Below are positions 13,607 to 44,500 of a DNA stretch of 64,000 nt, piece by piece. The stretch comes from Brienomyrus brachyistius. Its lineage: Eukaryota > Chordata > Actinopteri > Osteoglossiformes > Mormyridae. Location of the stretch: NCBI RefSeq assembly GCF_023856365.1, contig NC_064535.1, forward strand, positions 17,433,863 to 17,497,862, given 5' to 3'. Positions within the stretch are counted from its first letter, which is position 1. Every line of letters starts with the position of its first letter. A program made the position numbers and the translations under genes. Below the pieces are notes generated by a model, which saw only the letters and a list, made by a program, of their open reading frames with translations, searched no databases and was not told where the DNA came from.

Positions 13607-16330
13607 TACATATAAATATATAAAGTTATATTCCTGCAGATATTCACTTATACTCTCACGTCTACCTTAGAGAAATTAGGAAAGATTTAAAGAAATGTAA
13701 CCATGTATTTTTCTTTATCACTTTGCCTCTTATAAGACCTGTTATAGCAGAGTACTTTCTTTGTTTAGACTAATTCAGAGACACCCCCTCCTCTCTGCAT
13801 TCCAGGGAAATCGTAAATAACCCAAAGGGTGCCTCTTCATGTTCCCTGTGTCTCGACCACTCCATACAACAAATGACTGAATTAATATATATGTTGTTAA
13901 ACATGGATATCAAGTTATTGTAATAATCACAAATTAATCACAAATTATAATTTACAAATGCTTGATTTAAACTATTACTCTAGGAAACTAATGACCGTTC
14001 ATAGACTAACCTAGAATTAAGAAGAGCTGTTTGTAATTTGGAACAGAACTTCTGTAAAACTTATCTAAATGTGTCAATATCTGATGATGTGCAATGTACA
14101 ACGTCCAAGAATTTATTAATGCAGATTGTACAAGATGTGAATGTCCAGATTGTGATGTCAAATTTGGTGTCAAATTAACGGAAAAAATCTCCTAAATATG
14201 AATCTAATCATGGATTGTCACGTAATTGCATGTATCTAAAGTTACATACTTTTAATTAAAGTTAACTCTAGAGTTACTTTGGTAAAAGGTCGTAATTCCA
14301 TCGGGCCATTATACACACCCCTAGAGCAGGACTCCGGTCAGATGTCCCCGATCATTGGTCCGAGTGTCGAATTTCCAAGGATCAATATTCATGACTTTAA
14401 AATCACACACCTCGGATTGCTCCAGTTGTCGAGCAGAACCGAAAGACTGAAGACCAGCCGCCACCCAATGGGGGAGAAGAAGCTGCAAACTACGGAAAAA
14501 CCGCAAGACCCAGGATACCGCTCCAGATCTCGCCCCCGAACTTCATCTCTCCATCATCTCATCACCTCTCCAGCAAACATCCTGAGGCTCCACCCACAAC
14601 CACGTAAACTCCTTTTCATTCATTTGATCATCTATCCTTTCCTGTTCAGCTGTTTTATAATTTTGGGTCGTACTTTCAAGGCCAAGGACTTGCTGTGCAG
14701 AACAATATTTTCCTTTAGGGTTACAGTATTGCAAGCATGTTTGTGTGGCTTTTGGCCTGTGGAGGGCATTATCCCCTGCAACTGAGCTTCATGAAAGATT
14801 TTTGGTTAGCTATAGCAAGAGAGCACAAGAGTAGAAAGAGAGCAGGACAGTTAGAGAGGGTGCCCATATTTCTCTGACAGAGGTACCCACTGGCTTGTGG
14901 TCGTTGGGTGTTGATGAGGTTAAGTTCATAAAATTCACATTCTGACTAATTTTATACTTACCATTGTGTTACTGGGGGGTCTGCCAAATTTTATTCTCAG
15001 AGGGGTTTAAATAGGGTGACATTTAATAGTTACAATTAACTAACTGTGTTAAACAAGATTAATGGTAATGGTCCTAAAACATGGGACTACTCTGAGCAAC
15101 ATATAATACCACATGATAGGTTTAATGGTATGGGCTATATTGATAGAGGTAAAGCTAGTGAATCCATTGCATAACTACTTGGGATATTGAATGTATATAT
15201 TGGGATAATAACATTATGGTTATATAGTAAGATCTAGTTTTAATATTTGACATATATTTATTAGTGCTATTCTTAAATAAATCCTACAATACTGCCAGTG
15301 GGTAAGAAGTCATATCTCATGAGCCCGATGACTCTTTGTGTGCGTGTGGCAGTCTAGATTCAGTCCAGGTGGGGATCCTCTCTGCAAGAGTGAGATGTTT
15401 AGTTCAATGTTCCTCCTTTGGAGCCATTACTGATGTCATAAATGGGTGGATGTTTAGTGGCATTCTGAGGATGTAGGTCTCTTTTGTCTTGTGGCAAGAG
15501 CTTGGGAAAGATGTTCTGATGGTTCATCTTGCACTGTGGTAGGTTATCATCATTTATGGCCCTTCAGAAGGTCTGTCATCCTGCGGTTTTATGGTGGGAT
15601 GGTATGCAAGGCTCTCTGATTAGGTTCCCCTTATGTGAACGGGTCCCACAATGTAGGAACGCAGGGAGAAGTGATCTGAAGGCATGAAGGTAGTATTAGT
15701 TGTCTTTATTAAGTTTCCTTTGTTGTGGGCCAGGCTTCCTTCTGTGTCCCCATATTGGCTACATGGATAGTGGAGAAAATGTGAAGCAGTTCACTATAAG
15801 GTGCCCTTACAATAGCCTAAACGGTCCCAATGGGTAACCTTCCAATGGAAAAGAGTGCTGTTATGAAGTGCCCTCTATGGCACCCCTGCAGGAATAATGG
15901 TCCCAATGGGTGACCTTTCCAGAAAATAAGATGCAATGCTGTAAAAGGTGCTGTGATTAAAATGTGATGCAAGGCTGCAAGATAGGCTGTCTATTCATGT
16001 GCGTGAATTTTGGGGAATTCTGCTAATTGTGATGAAGCGCCATTTAAGGTCCCCTTACAATTTTGCAAACAATTTTGTAACTTCTGGGTGTCTTTCTGGT
16101 GGAAAAAAACTCATGAAATACCCTCTAAGATGCCCTTCCAAGGGAGCAAAGATGATGAAGAGAACTTGGGATAGGTGGGGGTTGCACATTATGCAATAGG
16201 TATCTTTTGTATTTTTTTGTCCCTGCTCCTCAAGCAGCCTGGCCTGCTGCCGCCTGAGTTGTAACTGATGACTTGTCACTTTATACAGCTCTTGGAGTAA
16301 AATAGTTAGACTTTTTAGCCATTAATACCT
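13607..16330. other. Long spacer, no recognised gene
   Basis: About 2.7 kb with no exon-like homology. Around 15700-16150 the sequence has imprecise internal repetition (for example GGTCCCAATGGGTAACCTT and GGTCCCAATGGGTGACCTT about 100 bases apart, both near 'gccct' stretches), suggesting an old repeat array or retroelement-derived DNA. Open frames here (for example 14279-14785) resemble nothing I know. Confidence 0.4.
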
Positions 16331-16570
16331 ATGTACGCATTTACAGATTTCTCCACACTCATACAAAAGTCAGTACACTTGCAAATCTCAATAGGCATAC
16401 AAATCTGATTACGCACATGGATTCTGAATACACATTTACAGATTCCTGCACACATTTGTAAATCTCAATATGCATTTACAAATTTTTTTTACACATTTAC
16501 AAATCTGATTACGCACACGGACTGAGATACGGTCACAGAACTCTCCATACACACTTGCAAATAATTTTGC
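16330..16570. repeat. Degenerate minisatellite
   Basis: A run of imperfect repeats built on a phrase like acacatttacaaatctcaat followed by tacgcacac. Recognisable copies lie at about 16335, 16375, 16432, 16451, 16470 and 16492, with units of roughly 20-45 bases. Confidence 0.6.
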
Positions 16571-16593
16571 TACAATAGATCCATATAATTCAT

Positions 16594-16858
16594 TCACACA
16601 CACACACAACCAGTTTGTAGGTAATTACATCTTTTTGGGGACTCTTCATTGATTTTATGGGGTAAACTTTAATAATAACATGACAATTATAAACCCCTAA
16701 GTATAAGTAACCAAACAAAATACAAAACTTTTGGCATTTTTAGTTCTTTGACTGCATTCACAAATCTTTGTGGGGACCTTAAAAATTGGTCTCTACAACA
16801 ACAAAATAACGACACTTGGTCCTCACAATGTAATATAAACCTAATCCACACACACACT
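16594..16858. repeat. MITE-like family copy b (TTTGTGGGGACC type)
   Basis: Bounded by CA tracts. Contains ATAAGTAACCAAACAAAAT, TTGTGGGGACC and the end AATATAAACCTAATCCACAC. It shares internal sequence with copy c (28150-28385) and its right end with copy a (10896-11036). No coding capacity. Confidence 0.6.
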
Positions 16859-16886
16859 TTTCTCACCGATCTTAATTAAAGTGTTA

Positions 16887-16953
16887 TTTTGTTTCAACCT
16901 ACCAACTGAGCAGTCCTTGATTTTTTATACTCAGCTGGTTGGTTGAAACAAAA
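16887..16953. repeat. 24-base inverted repeat with a 19-base loop
   Basis: Left arm 16887-16910 (TTTTGTTTCAACCTACCAAC...) pairs with right arm 16930-16953 (...GTTGGTTGAAACAAAA) at 22 of 24 positions. It sits about 400 bases upstream of the start codon of the fusion gene and directly before the CpG-rich stretch. It could be a transposon remnant or a structured element. Confidence 0.6.
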
Positions 16954-17049
16954 TCTTGGTCTGGATTTTCACTTTCTGGACTTCCACCTCTGTTACGGCG
17001 AACCATAAATTTCAGAGCATCCTTGCTGAAAAGTCAAGTAAACCCACAG

Positions 17050-17338
17050 CACCAGCAAAAAAAAAATCTCTGCCGCCGCCTTATGGAGAAGCTTGTTCTT
17101 AGAAAGTCAAGCACGGAGAAAGTGGGTAAGTCAAGCATCTCGATTCCGAACGGAGAATCGAATGTGAAGGCGGGAGACTCTGAGCTGAAACGGGTTCCGC
17201 CTCCGCCTCAGCTCACGTGGTTGGGCGACGTGAGGGAAACCAAGGTCTGAAAACGGGAAGTGTGTATCCTGTTGGTTATACCCCAGTGTTTTGACAGATT
17301 ATTATTGAAATTGTTGTTGGCAACGGTGGACGTTAAAA
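17050..17338 (+). promoter_or_regulatory. CpG-rich 5' region of the fusion gene
   Basis: CpG density rises sharply from about 17060 and stays high through the first coding exon, unlike the AT-rich spacer before it. A CACGTG E-box lies at 17214-17219. This is the likely promoter/5' UTR area. The transcription start cannot be fixed from sequence, and no TATA box is obvious. Confidence 0.45.
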
Positions 17339-37013
<19,675 letters not shown>

Positions 37014-37227
37014 ATGTCTTATTTTAGTGTTTTGTAAGGGCTAAATTCTGAGCAAACCCTGTGGGTTTTTTTAAGTGCTTGAGCAAGAAACTTTTGCAGA
37101 ATGAAGACTGCAAAGAAAATATGTACTGCATCAGCATTATGATGTATATTCTGTTTGTGTTCTATATAGTTTTTTTTTGTCACGGAGAGAAGTATTTTGA
37201 ATAGAAAATCTTGAAGTTTGGAACTAA

Positions 37228-37233
37228 AATAAA
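37228..37233 (+). terminator. Poly(A) signal of the fusion gene
   Basis: AATAAA 215 bases after the SGNH-exon stop codon, followed by a TG/T-rich stretch. A normal cellular 3' end this close to the stop supports the SGNH exon being the real terminal exon. Confidence 0.7.
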
Positions 37234-37239
37234 GATGAC

Positions 37240-39300
37240 ATTCTCTTGCATGAGTGGGTCATTGCATTTCGCATGACTTGTTTCTCCTTATGAATGGCTA
37301 AGAAAGGAATTCAAGTGGTTGAGTTGCATGTTGGGCAAGAACTGAATGTGAACTACACCTTGTTCTGTTTGTATTTAAGGCCCACCTTGTTTTCTGCTAT
37401 TTCTGAAGCTGGAACATGATTTCATTTTTTCTTCAGCTCTCCAAGTTACCCAAATCCACACAAACATATGAGCAAGTGAAGTAGCATAGTGTGGGGACTG
37501 CAAAGCCAGGTGACTAGTTAAGAGTAAACCTGTAGCTTTGTCCAATATTGGACAATTTAATTTCCTGTGTTGATGTTCACTAACATTTTGGTGGTTTCTC
37601 TAAGGGTGTTTCTTCCTCCTGTTTGTTCTCATTCAGTCACTCTTTTCCCTTGAATGGATTTTAGTTTGAATAGATTCAAGTACTGACCAAGAAAGAGTGA
37701 AAGAACAACAGAAAAGATGAAGAAAGGTTTTGCTTGAAGATATAAGTGAGCCCATATTACACTAAGGCATGCTGCCCTGGATGTCTCTTGGCAACCTTCA
37801 AGTTGTACACGCCCACGTAATAGACCCTCGTCATCTGCAAGAAAATGTCTTCTGTCATTAGCTGTGTGAAAGGGATAGATACAGCTCCACAACATTGCTC
37901 TGTTTTGTTCAGATTTCTGTCTTCAATTCATCCATGTAATGATGTTTCTTGTCGTCATTTATTTGCTGTAGACAAAAACATAAAAATTGTGCATGAGTAA
38001 TTTTTTAACATTGTATTTCACTGGACTGTAAGATTTAATAGCAGGAATTAACAGCCTGACTTTGGATTAGGAACCTGGATGTTATTTTGATGGTTTCATA
38101 TGTCCATGTTCGTGACTGGGATAAAAATACTTGTAGCACCAAAATGGTTACAAAAGGCACTGCATCGATGGCTGCTGGGGTCCTTTCACTGGGCAGGATA
38201 GTCTTTGCAGGTCTCATCAGCGCCCTCTACCGGCTTGTCATGTGCTTGCAACGTCAACTTCCGAAAGTGGGAGGTCCGACATTCTTGCCAAGTCTTGAGG
38301 CCAGTTGTGAAAAGGCGCAGATACACAATTAAGGACAGCAGTCTGAAGATTATTTTTTATTTTCAAGATAAAGTGTTTCATCTGAAGAAGCAAGAATTTC
38401 TCACATTCTGCCAATGACTTGAATAAGGAGGAAGAAACATCTCACTGGATTTGTCAGTCCAAGTTTGTTTTGATTCACTGTGCATCCTGTTTTATACTTT
38501 GTCCTCATCCACTGAAAACACATTGTATATGTATGTTTATTCATGTCAGAATTGTAGATAGTTTATGCAAAAATAAAGCTATTTTCACCCATGCATCACT
38601 TCTGTTGTAATTTGGGCAATATCCTTAGTGCCTTTCTGAAGTTTTGGTGGTAGACAAATAACTTATTTCTGAGTCCTATTACTTTCTGTAGCCTAGTTTG
38701 TTTCCTTTTTGTTAACCCCCCCCCCCCCCCCCCAACCTGGAATTCTTTGCATTGTGCCTAAAACATCTGATATTCAGCCACTGTGCCTTAAGCTGTAACT
38801 GTTAGCATAGGAAAATGAATAAAATGATTTTTATTACTTCCAGCTGCCCTTTTGGAGGCTTGGTGTTGCTGCTGTGTACAGGCATACAGTGAGCTTGCTT
38901 GTTCAAGGTGACTTGGTATCCATGCAAGTACAAAATCACATTGAAAACAGGCCTAAAAGAGGCATGTGGTGCAGAGCAGGGCTACACAATGGGTGACCTT
39001 GATGCATCAATTTTCTCTTCACCGTAGATCTGAGGTTGTAGTACTAATAGGTGCATGAAGGAGAAAGTGAAGGACATACCTGACTGCAGCAACTCTTCCT
39101 TTTATATATTTATTGCAGAGATCTGTTGTTCACTTACAATACTTAAAAGTTTACCACCATAATATATGCATCCATCCATCTTCCAACTACTTATCTAGTG
39201 CGAGGTTCATAATGATTGGTGGTTAATATACAAATTGCTTGCCACGTTAAAGGTTTAAAGTTTGAGTGTGACATTGAAACACACAAGACTGTCTGACCTG
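37240..39300. other. Intergenic spacer between the fusion gene and znf318, first part
   Basis: No gene recognised. Includes a poly-C tract of about 18 bases near 38717-38734, and AATAAA motifs near 38571 and 38818, which could be distal poly(A) sites of the fusion gene. Confidence 0.45.
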
Positions 39301-39321
39301 GATGTTTTTCTCTGTTCCTTT

Positions 39322-39381
39322 CTCGGTACCAGCTTACATGCAGAACCCAACATCAAATTATCCACTTTTTCATTACCTGAG
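39322..39381 (+). pseudogene. Fragment of znf318 exon 4 in the intergenic spacer
   Basis: 39322-39365 matches znf318 44837-44880 at 40 of 44 bases and in the same reading frame (S-V-P-A-Y-M-Q-N-P-T-S-N-Y-P against S-V-P-A-Y-T-Q-N-H-T-S-N-Y-P). A pyrimidine-rich run precedes it, and a consensus donor (CTGAG|GTGAGT at about 39377-39386) follows. It is a duplicated scrap of znf318, possibly a relic exon. Confidence 0.7.
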
Positions 39382-39385
39382 GTGA

Positions 39386-40220
39386 GTCTCCATCAGTGGG
39401 AGGGGGCCTGTAACTGTGTTCACAAGTGTTTTCTTGACCTTTAAATGTAGAAGGTGTTCTAGACAAAAAATATGACAACATAATGACAAACTTCTCTTAT
39501 TTTTAATACTTTATTGTAGCTGTCCCAACTTAATGACATAATGTGAATGCTATGACATGATGTCGCTTATTGAATTTGGATGACACATTAAATGTTTCTG
39601 CACTGGATCTGCTTTGCTTGTTATTTTGTGTGGACTGCATTTGATCATAGTTCAATTCAGATCAGTTTGTCACAACTAATGAAGGCAATACCAACGCATC
39701 AGATTTGTATATAAGAGTCATGGGGTGGTGGCTGTTTGCAGATGATGTGATCTGAGCAATGAACTTGGACAGTCTTTTCATTCTGGACTCTGACACAGGA
39801 CCTAACATCTCTTCACACAGTTACCTATACACTTGGTACAGACAATTACTCAATATAACCAGGAGTTGTCCGCAACATTGCAGGCTCCTAAGGTGTGTCA
39901 ATCATGGGCGTCCCTGCCATTAAATCTGAAGGGGATTATTGGTTTGGACCCCTCCCACATTTAACATAAAATATTAGTTTTATGCCAGTATGCGCCCCCC
40001 CCCCCCCCCCCCATTCAAAATGCTTCTGATGCTCCTGGTATCAACATTATTAGAGACATGGATCTGCAGTTTAAAAAACAGATGACAGTGTCAGCTCATC
40101 TGTCTACATGGGGTTACTGGATTATTATGTTAGTAAAATTAACACTGTTTGGACACAAATACTTGGCCTACCATCAGCGTCAGAAACCGGCATACAACTT
40201 ATGTAACGGTATTAACAACT
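39386..40220. other. Intergenic spacer, second part
   Basis: No gene recognised. Contains a poly-C run near 39996-40011. Confidence 0.4.
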
Positions 40221-40560
40221 TATTGATTACTGCTTTGCACACTTGCTAAACACCTCTGGGAACTCCTTCAAGACTGTTGGAAAACCATTTCAGGTGACTA
40301 CCTCTTGAAGCTCATCGAGAGAATGCCAAGAGTGTGCAAAGCAGTAATCAGAGCAAAGGGCGGCTATTTTGAAGAAACTAGAATGTAAAACATGTTTTCA
40401 GTTATGTCACCTTTTTTTGTTAAGTACATAACTCCACATTTGTTCATTCATAGTTTTGATGCCTTCAGTGAGAATCTACCAATGTAAATGGTCATGAAAA
40501 TAAAGACAACACATTGAATGAGAAGGTGTGTCCAAACTTTTGGCCTGTACTGTATATAAT
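40221..40560 (+). mobile_element. Tc1-like transposon 3' end
   Basis: Carries the C-terminal/3' trailer of a common fish Tc1 family: GGAACTCCTTCAAGACTGTT, then AAGAGTGTGCAAAGCAGTAAT, then AATAAAGACAACACATTGAA, ending GTGTCCAAACTTTTGGCCTG. Upstream transposase is missing. The first 20 bases are an inverted copy of an internal stretch (see findings). Confidence 0.8.
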
Positions 40561-41340
40561 CTTGCAAAAACGCTTACAGAGTATCTGCTTAATTAAAAAG
40601 GCTACACTTATGGATTGCACCGCGAGGCAGACGAACTGTGTATGACTTGATGGTACAAAAATGGTTCCTGGTAAATGACAGTTTGGTTTTTCATTTTGAT
40701 GTTGGCACTGATTCTGCTCTGATTTCAATGCAGCTCTGGAGTCCGCTAACATGGTCGTGTTGGTTTGGTGCGAGGCTGCGCTCGAGTCTCTTCCTTGGAA
40801 CCTGTACGCGATTAAGGCAGCTGTTGCTGCGCAGAAGCGTAACTGATCTCTTACACTGGAAAGGCTGCTGTGCTCTAGGCCGGTAAATAAGGTTTTAGGT
40901 TATAGGCATGTTGTGAGATGGAACGTCTCACATTAACATTTTCAGATGGCTGACGTATTAGCCAAGGGAAATTTGGGGGGAGGGGGTTTCATGAAAGTCT
41001 CTGGTTATCCCAGCAATGCAGATGTTACCTGTTTTCAGGACTCAGAGTGGCAGAAAAGCCCCAAAGCATATTTGCACTTACTGCTTAATTATAATAATAC
41101 GAAATGTGAACTCACTTCATTTGTTAAAACATTTTATAATTTATTTTTGAGGAAACTGTGTGTGTACAAATTTAGTTTTTTTATGTATATAATACAGCTT
41201 AATAAAACTTTTTATAGTGATTATTTGAAGTGAAATAATGGTTCCTGGTCCCTATTTGACATACTTAGGACCGCTAGCCCATTCTACAAATCTATTGGGT
41301 ATTGAGAAATGCGTCACCAGGACTCGGCTTCCCGATGACG
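40561..41340. other. Spacer upstream of znf318
   Basis: No recognised gene; CpG content rises toward 41340. Open frames at 40638-40886 and 40946-41233 show no family resemblance. Confidence 0.4.
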
Positions 41341-41348
41341 GCGTTCGA

Positions 41349-41408
41349 CCAATGAGGAAGGAGGACCAGCAGCGGTTTCTTTAGTCCGATGTGGCGCTGG
41401 CATCCAAT
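41349..41408 (+). promoter_or_regulatory. znf318 proximal promoter with two CCAAT boxes
   Basis: CCAAT at 41349-41353 and 41404-41408 in a CpG-rich stretch about 150-210 bases before the znf318 start codon. No TATA box is evident. Typical of a housekeeping promoter; the start site is not known. Confidence 0.45.
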
Positions 41409-41561
41409 GGAGAGCAATCTCTGCGCAATGGGACAGTGTCGCCGTAGCTAGCAGTCTGTGATGCAGGGTATCGTTTACTTCGTGTGTCCGATCCAAAGCT
41501 GCTCTAAAATCATATAGTACGTGTACAGAGACGTTTTACCCTATTAGTATCGGCCGGCGGT

Positions 41562-44500
41562 ATGTTTCGTGGCCGATCACGGCGAGGAGGAGCATTTCCC
41601 TGGGACTTTCATCCTCATGGCCCGCCGTCGGGGCCGGTGGCGGGGCTCCGCGGTCCCATTTCCGGTCGCTCGCCGCAGGGCCATGTCCACCCTTTGCACC
41701 GCGAGTCCTACATGGAGGACCGGAACAGAGAGCGCCTTGGCTATCACCACGGCTACCACACCGACTCGGAGAAACTTCGGCGCTCCCCGCACCGCGGGAG
41801 GTTGCCGTCACCCGGCTTAAGAAGCACTTGGGGCCCGGGAGGCGGGCCTTCTTCTAGCGAGCCCTTCGTTAAAGTAGGTTTCTAGGCATACTGGTCAGGG
41901 TGTCAAATGTGGCTTTTCTGCACCCTGGTTGCAGTGGGTGTTGGCACCAGCACAGACATTTCTGTAAATCGGTTAACACGGTATGGAGGAGGGTTTCTTG
42001 ATTAACTAATTTAATATGCTAAAATGATGCTCTTCTGCCACCGGTGTTTTGATTTCACGGTGTATTGAAGGTTTTTCTTTATACCGCGCACGGTACAATA
42101 GTGGTGGTTATTGTTTTGGTCTTCTTATTGTTATTTTTATTATTGCTACTATCATCATCATCATTATTATTATTATTATTATTATTATTTATTATTATGC
42201 CCTGGTGGGTGTTCCACAAAGCAAGCTCTCAGTTAGTTGGGTTAACTTAAATTATGATCGTCCAATAAGAGTTTAGGTGAGGAGCATTCCTATTGGACAA
42301 TCATAACATCCAGCTTAAGTTAACCCAGCGAACTGAGAAATTATGCTTAGAGAAGATGCATTTATTATATCATAAAAATGTTGATGAATATATACATTTT
42401 TTTGGTAACTGTAACTGAACATGATTGGTCTTCATCTACCGAACAAAATAAGAATGATTTTTAAACCAAAGTTTTTCAGATGATAAACATTTTCTCTGTT
42501 TTATGCAAATAAGTTCATTGTCTTCTGTGACCCATTCACAGAGACTGACCCCCTCTCCGTCACGTGGTGGGCCCTCAACTGACCACAAGCTGGCGATAAC
42601 TGTGGGGAATGACCGGACTGGATTACCTGCTTGGAAATCAGGCCACCCGTATGACAGGTACAGTGTTGGGTTGGGGGGGACAAAGTGGCTGTGTTGAGTA
42701 GAGATTCTATGATTTCTGACAACCAAAAATATACTGAAGTATCCTTTATCTACATAATACATTGTACTGGCTCTCCGAGTGTAATTACAGATAGGAATGC
42801 TATCCAGCTAAGAATAATAGTAATTTGTAGATGGTTATTTTTTGTTTAGATGCTTGGTTAAAGTTAATCACAGAATGCATATTTTTATTGTAAAGGGTAG
42901 GAGGAGACGATATTCCTGAATGTGAGTCTTTTCTGTTGCCTTGGCAGAGATTATCACTATAAAGGCCAGCATAGTTATCCACCTCCTCCTGAGAAACGGA
43001 CAAGTTATGATGGACGGTATGAGGACCTTGCATACAGGAGGCGGAGCCCAGGCAGGAGGAGGAGTCGGGGGCGGAGCCGGGGTAGGAGTAGGAGCCGTAG
43101 TCCTGGCAGGGGACGCAGCAAGAGTCGTCCTCCTAGCAGGAGTAGGAGTCGTGGAAAGAGTCGGCCACGTAGCCACAGTCGCGGCCGCAGTTGGGGCCGA
43201 AGCAGGAGCCGACCCCGGAGCAGGAGTCTGAGCAGGGCCAAGAGTCACACCAGAGGGAGAAGCAGGAGCTGCAGTGGCAGCAGCAGCAGGAGTAGCAGCA
43301 GCAGCAGCAGCAGCAGTAGCAGTAGCAGTGGAAACAGGAGGGCAAGAGCATCTCCCTCCAAGGACAAGCACAGTGAAGAATTCAGGGAGCTAGAGTTGGC
43401 CCGACGGAGGAAGGAGGTAGAGGAGATGCTGGCCATGCCCAAAAAGTCCATCCTCAAGAAGCGAGTGGACTCTGAGACAGATTCTCCGGCCATCTTGCAG
43501 GTTGGAGTTATTCTGCGCTGTCGCAGTTATGTGTGTGCGCTTTGTTTTAAGACATATGCTGTTAAGTATTTTTGTTTTTGGTACACAGCCCTGCCATTTG
43601 TGACACTTCTTCATTTACATTCTCCGGCATATCTTTCCTCTCTGTTATTGTACAGGGAAGTGACTCCCCAGGAGAGGGTGGTGTGGAACACCAGGGCAGC
43701 AGTCTATCCCGGGAGACAGAGCGCTTCCTCCACACCATCGCCAAGGGGATGGAGTCGGGCCTCTTAGCGTCCATCCTACAGGAGTGGAAGGAGGAAACCG
43801 GCCAGGGTTCTAGTCTCAAGCAGCATGAAGAGAACATCCCTGGTGTCAAACAGGAATTATGGATAGAAAATGCCTGCGATTCTCTCCTCCCTCACGAGAA
43901 GGTTGGGCAGGATGTGGGCGGGTTCTCCCGCATTTTAGGCCTGATGGGAGATTCAGGAGGCCAGCAGGACAGGAAGAAAAGCTTCACAGACATAGAGGAC
44001 GAGGAACGGTTTCTCTACGGGGACGATGAGGAAAGCCAGCCGCCAGAGACTGATGCCCCGAAGCGGCATTACAGTCAGCATGGTGACATGGGCATGCTCC
44101 AGTACTCCAGTGACAATCCTGAATTTATGCAGCAGTATCTCAGTCAGGATCCTGCTGCGTTTTCTCCATGTCGATGGGATCGGACCACTGTCGAGGACCA
44201 TCTTGACACGCACTCAATCAGGGGCTGCCATGATCAGAACTCAATGGATGTGAAGTATGGTCGCCGTAGCCAGCCAGTCGCGACCCTCAAAAAGGAGGGC
44301 AAACATGGTCCTGAGCTGGACAGCTTCCCACCTGGAGTGGGCCCAGAGGAGGCCAAAGAGAGACAGGACATCGAAGAGTACGAGAAGATCCAGGAGCTGC
44401 TTAAGACCATAGGGCTGGATCTTGGACTGACAGAGATCAGCAAGATGGCCGCCCGGACACAGGAACGCTTGCATGGTAACGTGGAGATGCGACCGGGCCG

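Noticed and set aside
14279..14785. 168-codon frame in the spacer
   Set aside because: No recognisable domain, no nearby exon partners, composition like surrounding non-coding DNA.
16939..17250. Possible upstream coding exon (about 100 codons) before the fusion gene
   Set aside because: Starts inside the inverted repeat, has no family resemblance and no phase link to exon 1; more likely promoter/5' UTR with chance openness.
41563..41820. Alternative plus- and minus-strand frames over znf318 exon 1
   Set aside because: GC-rich shadows; only the frame from 41562 joins exon 2 in phase and matches the ZNF318 plan.
42868..43371. Minus-strand Ala/Pro-rich and Leu-rich frames over the znf318 SR exon
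   Set aside because: Shadows of AGG/AGC-rich codons in znf318 exon 3.
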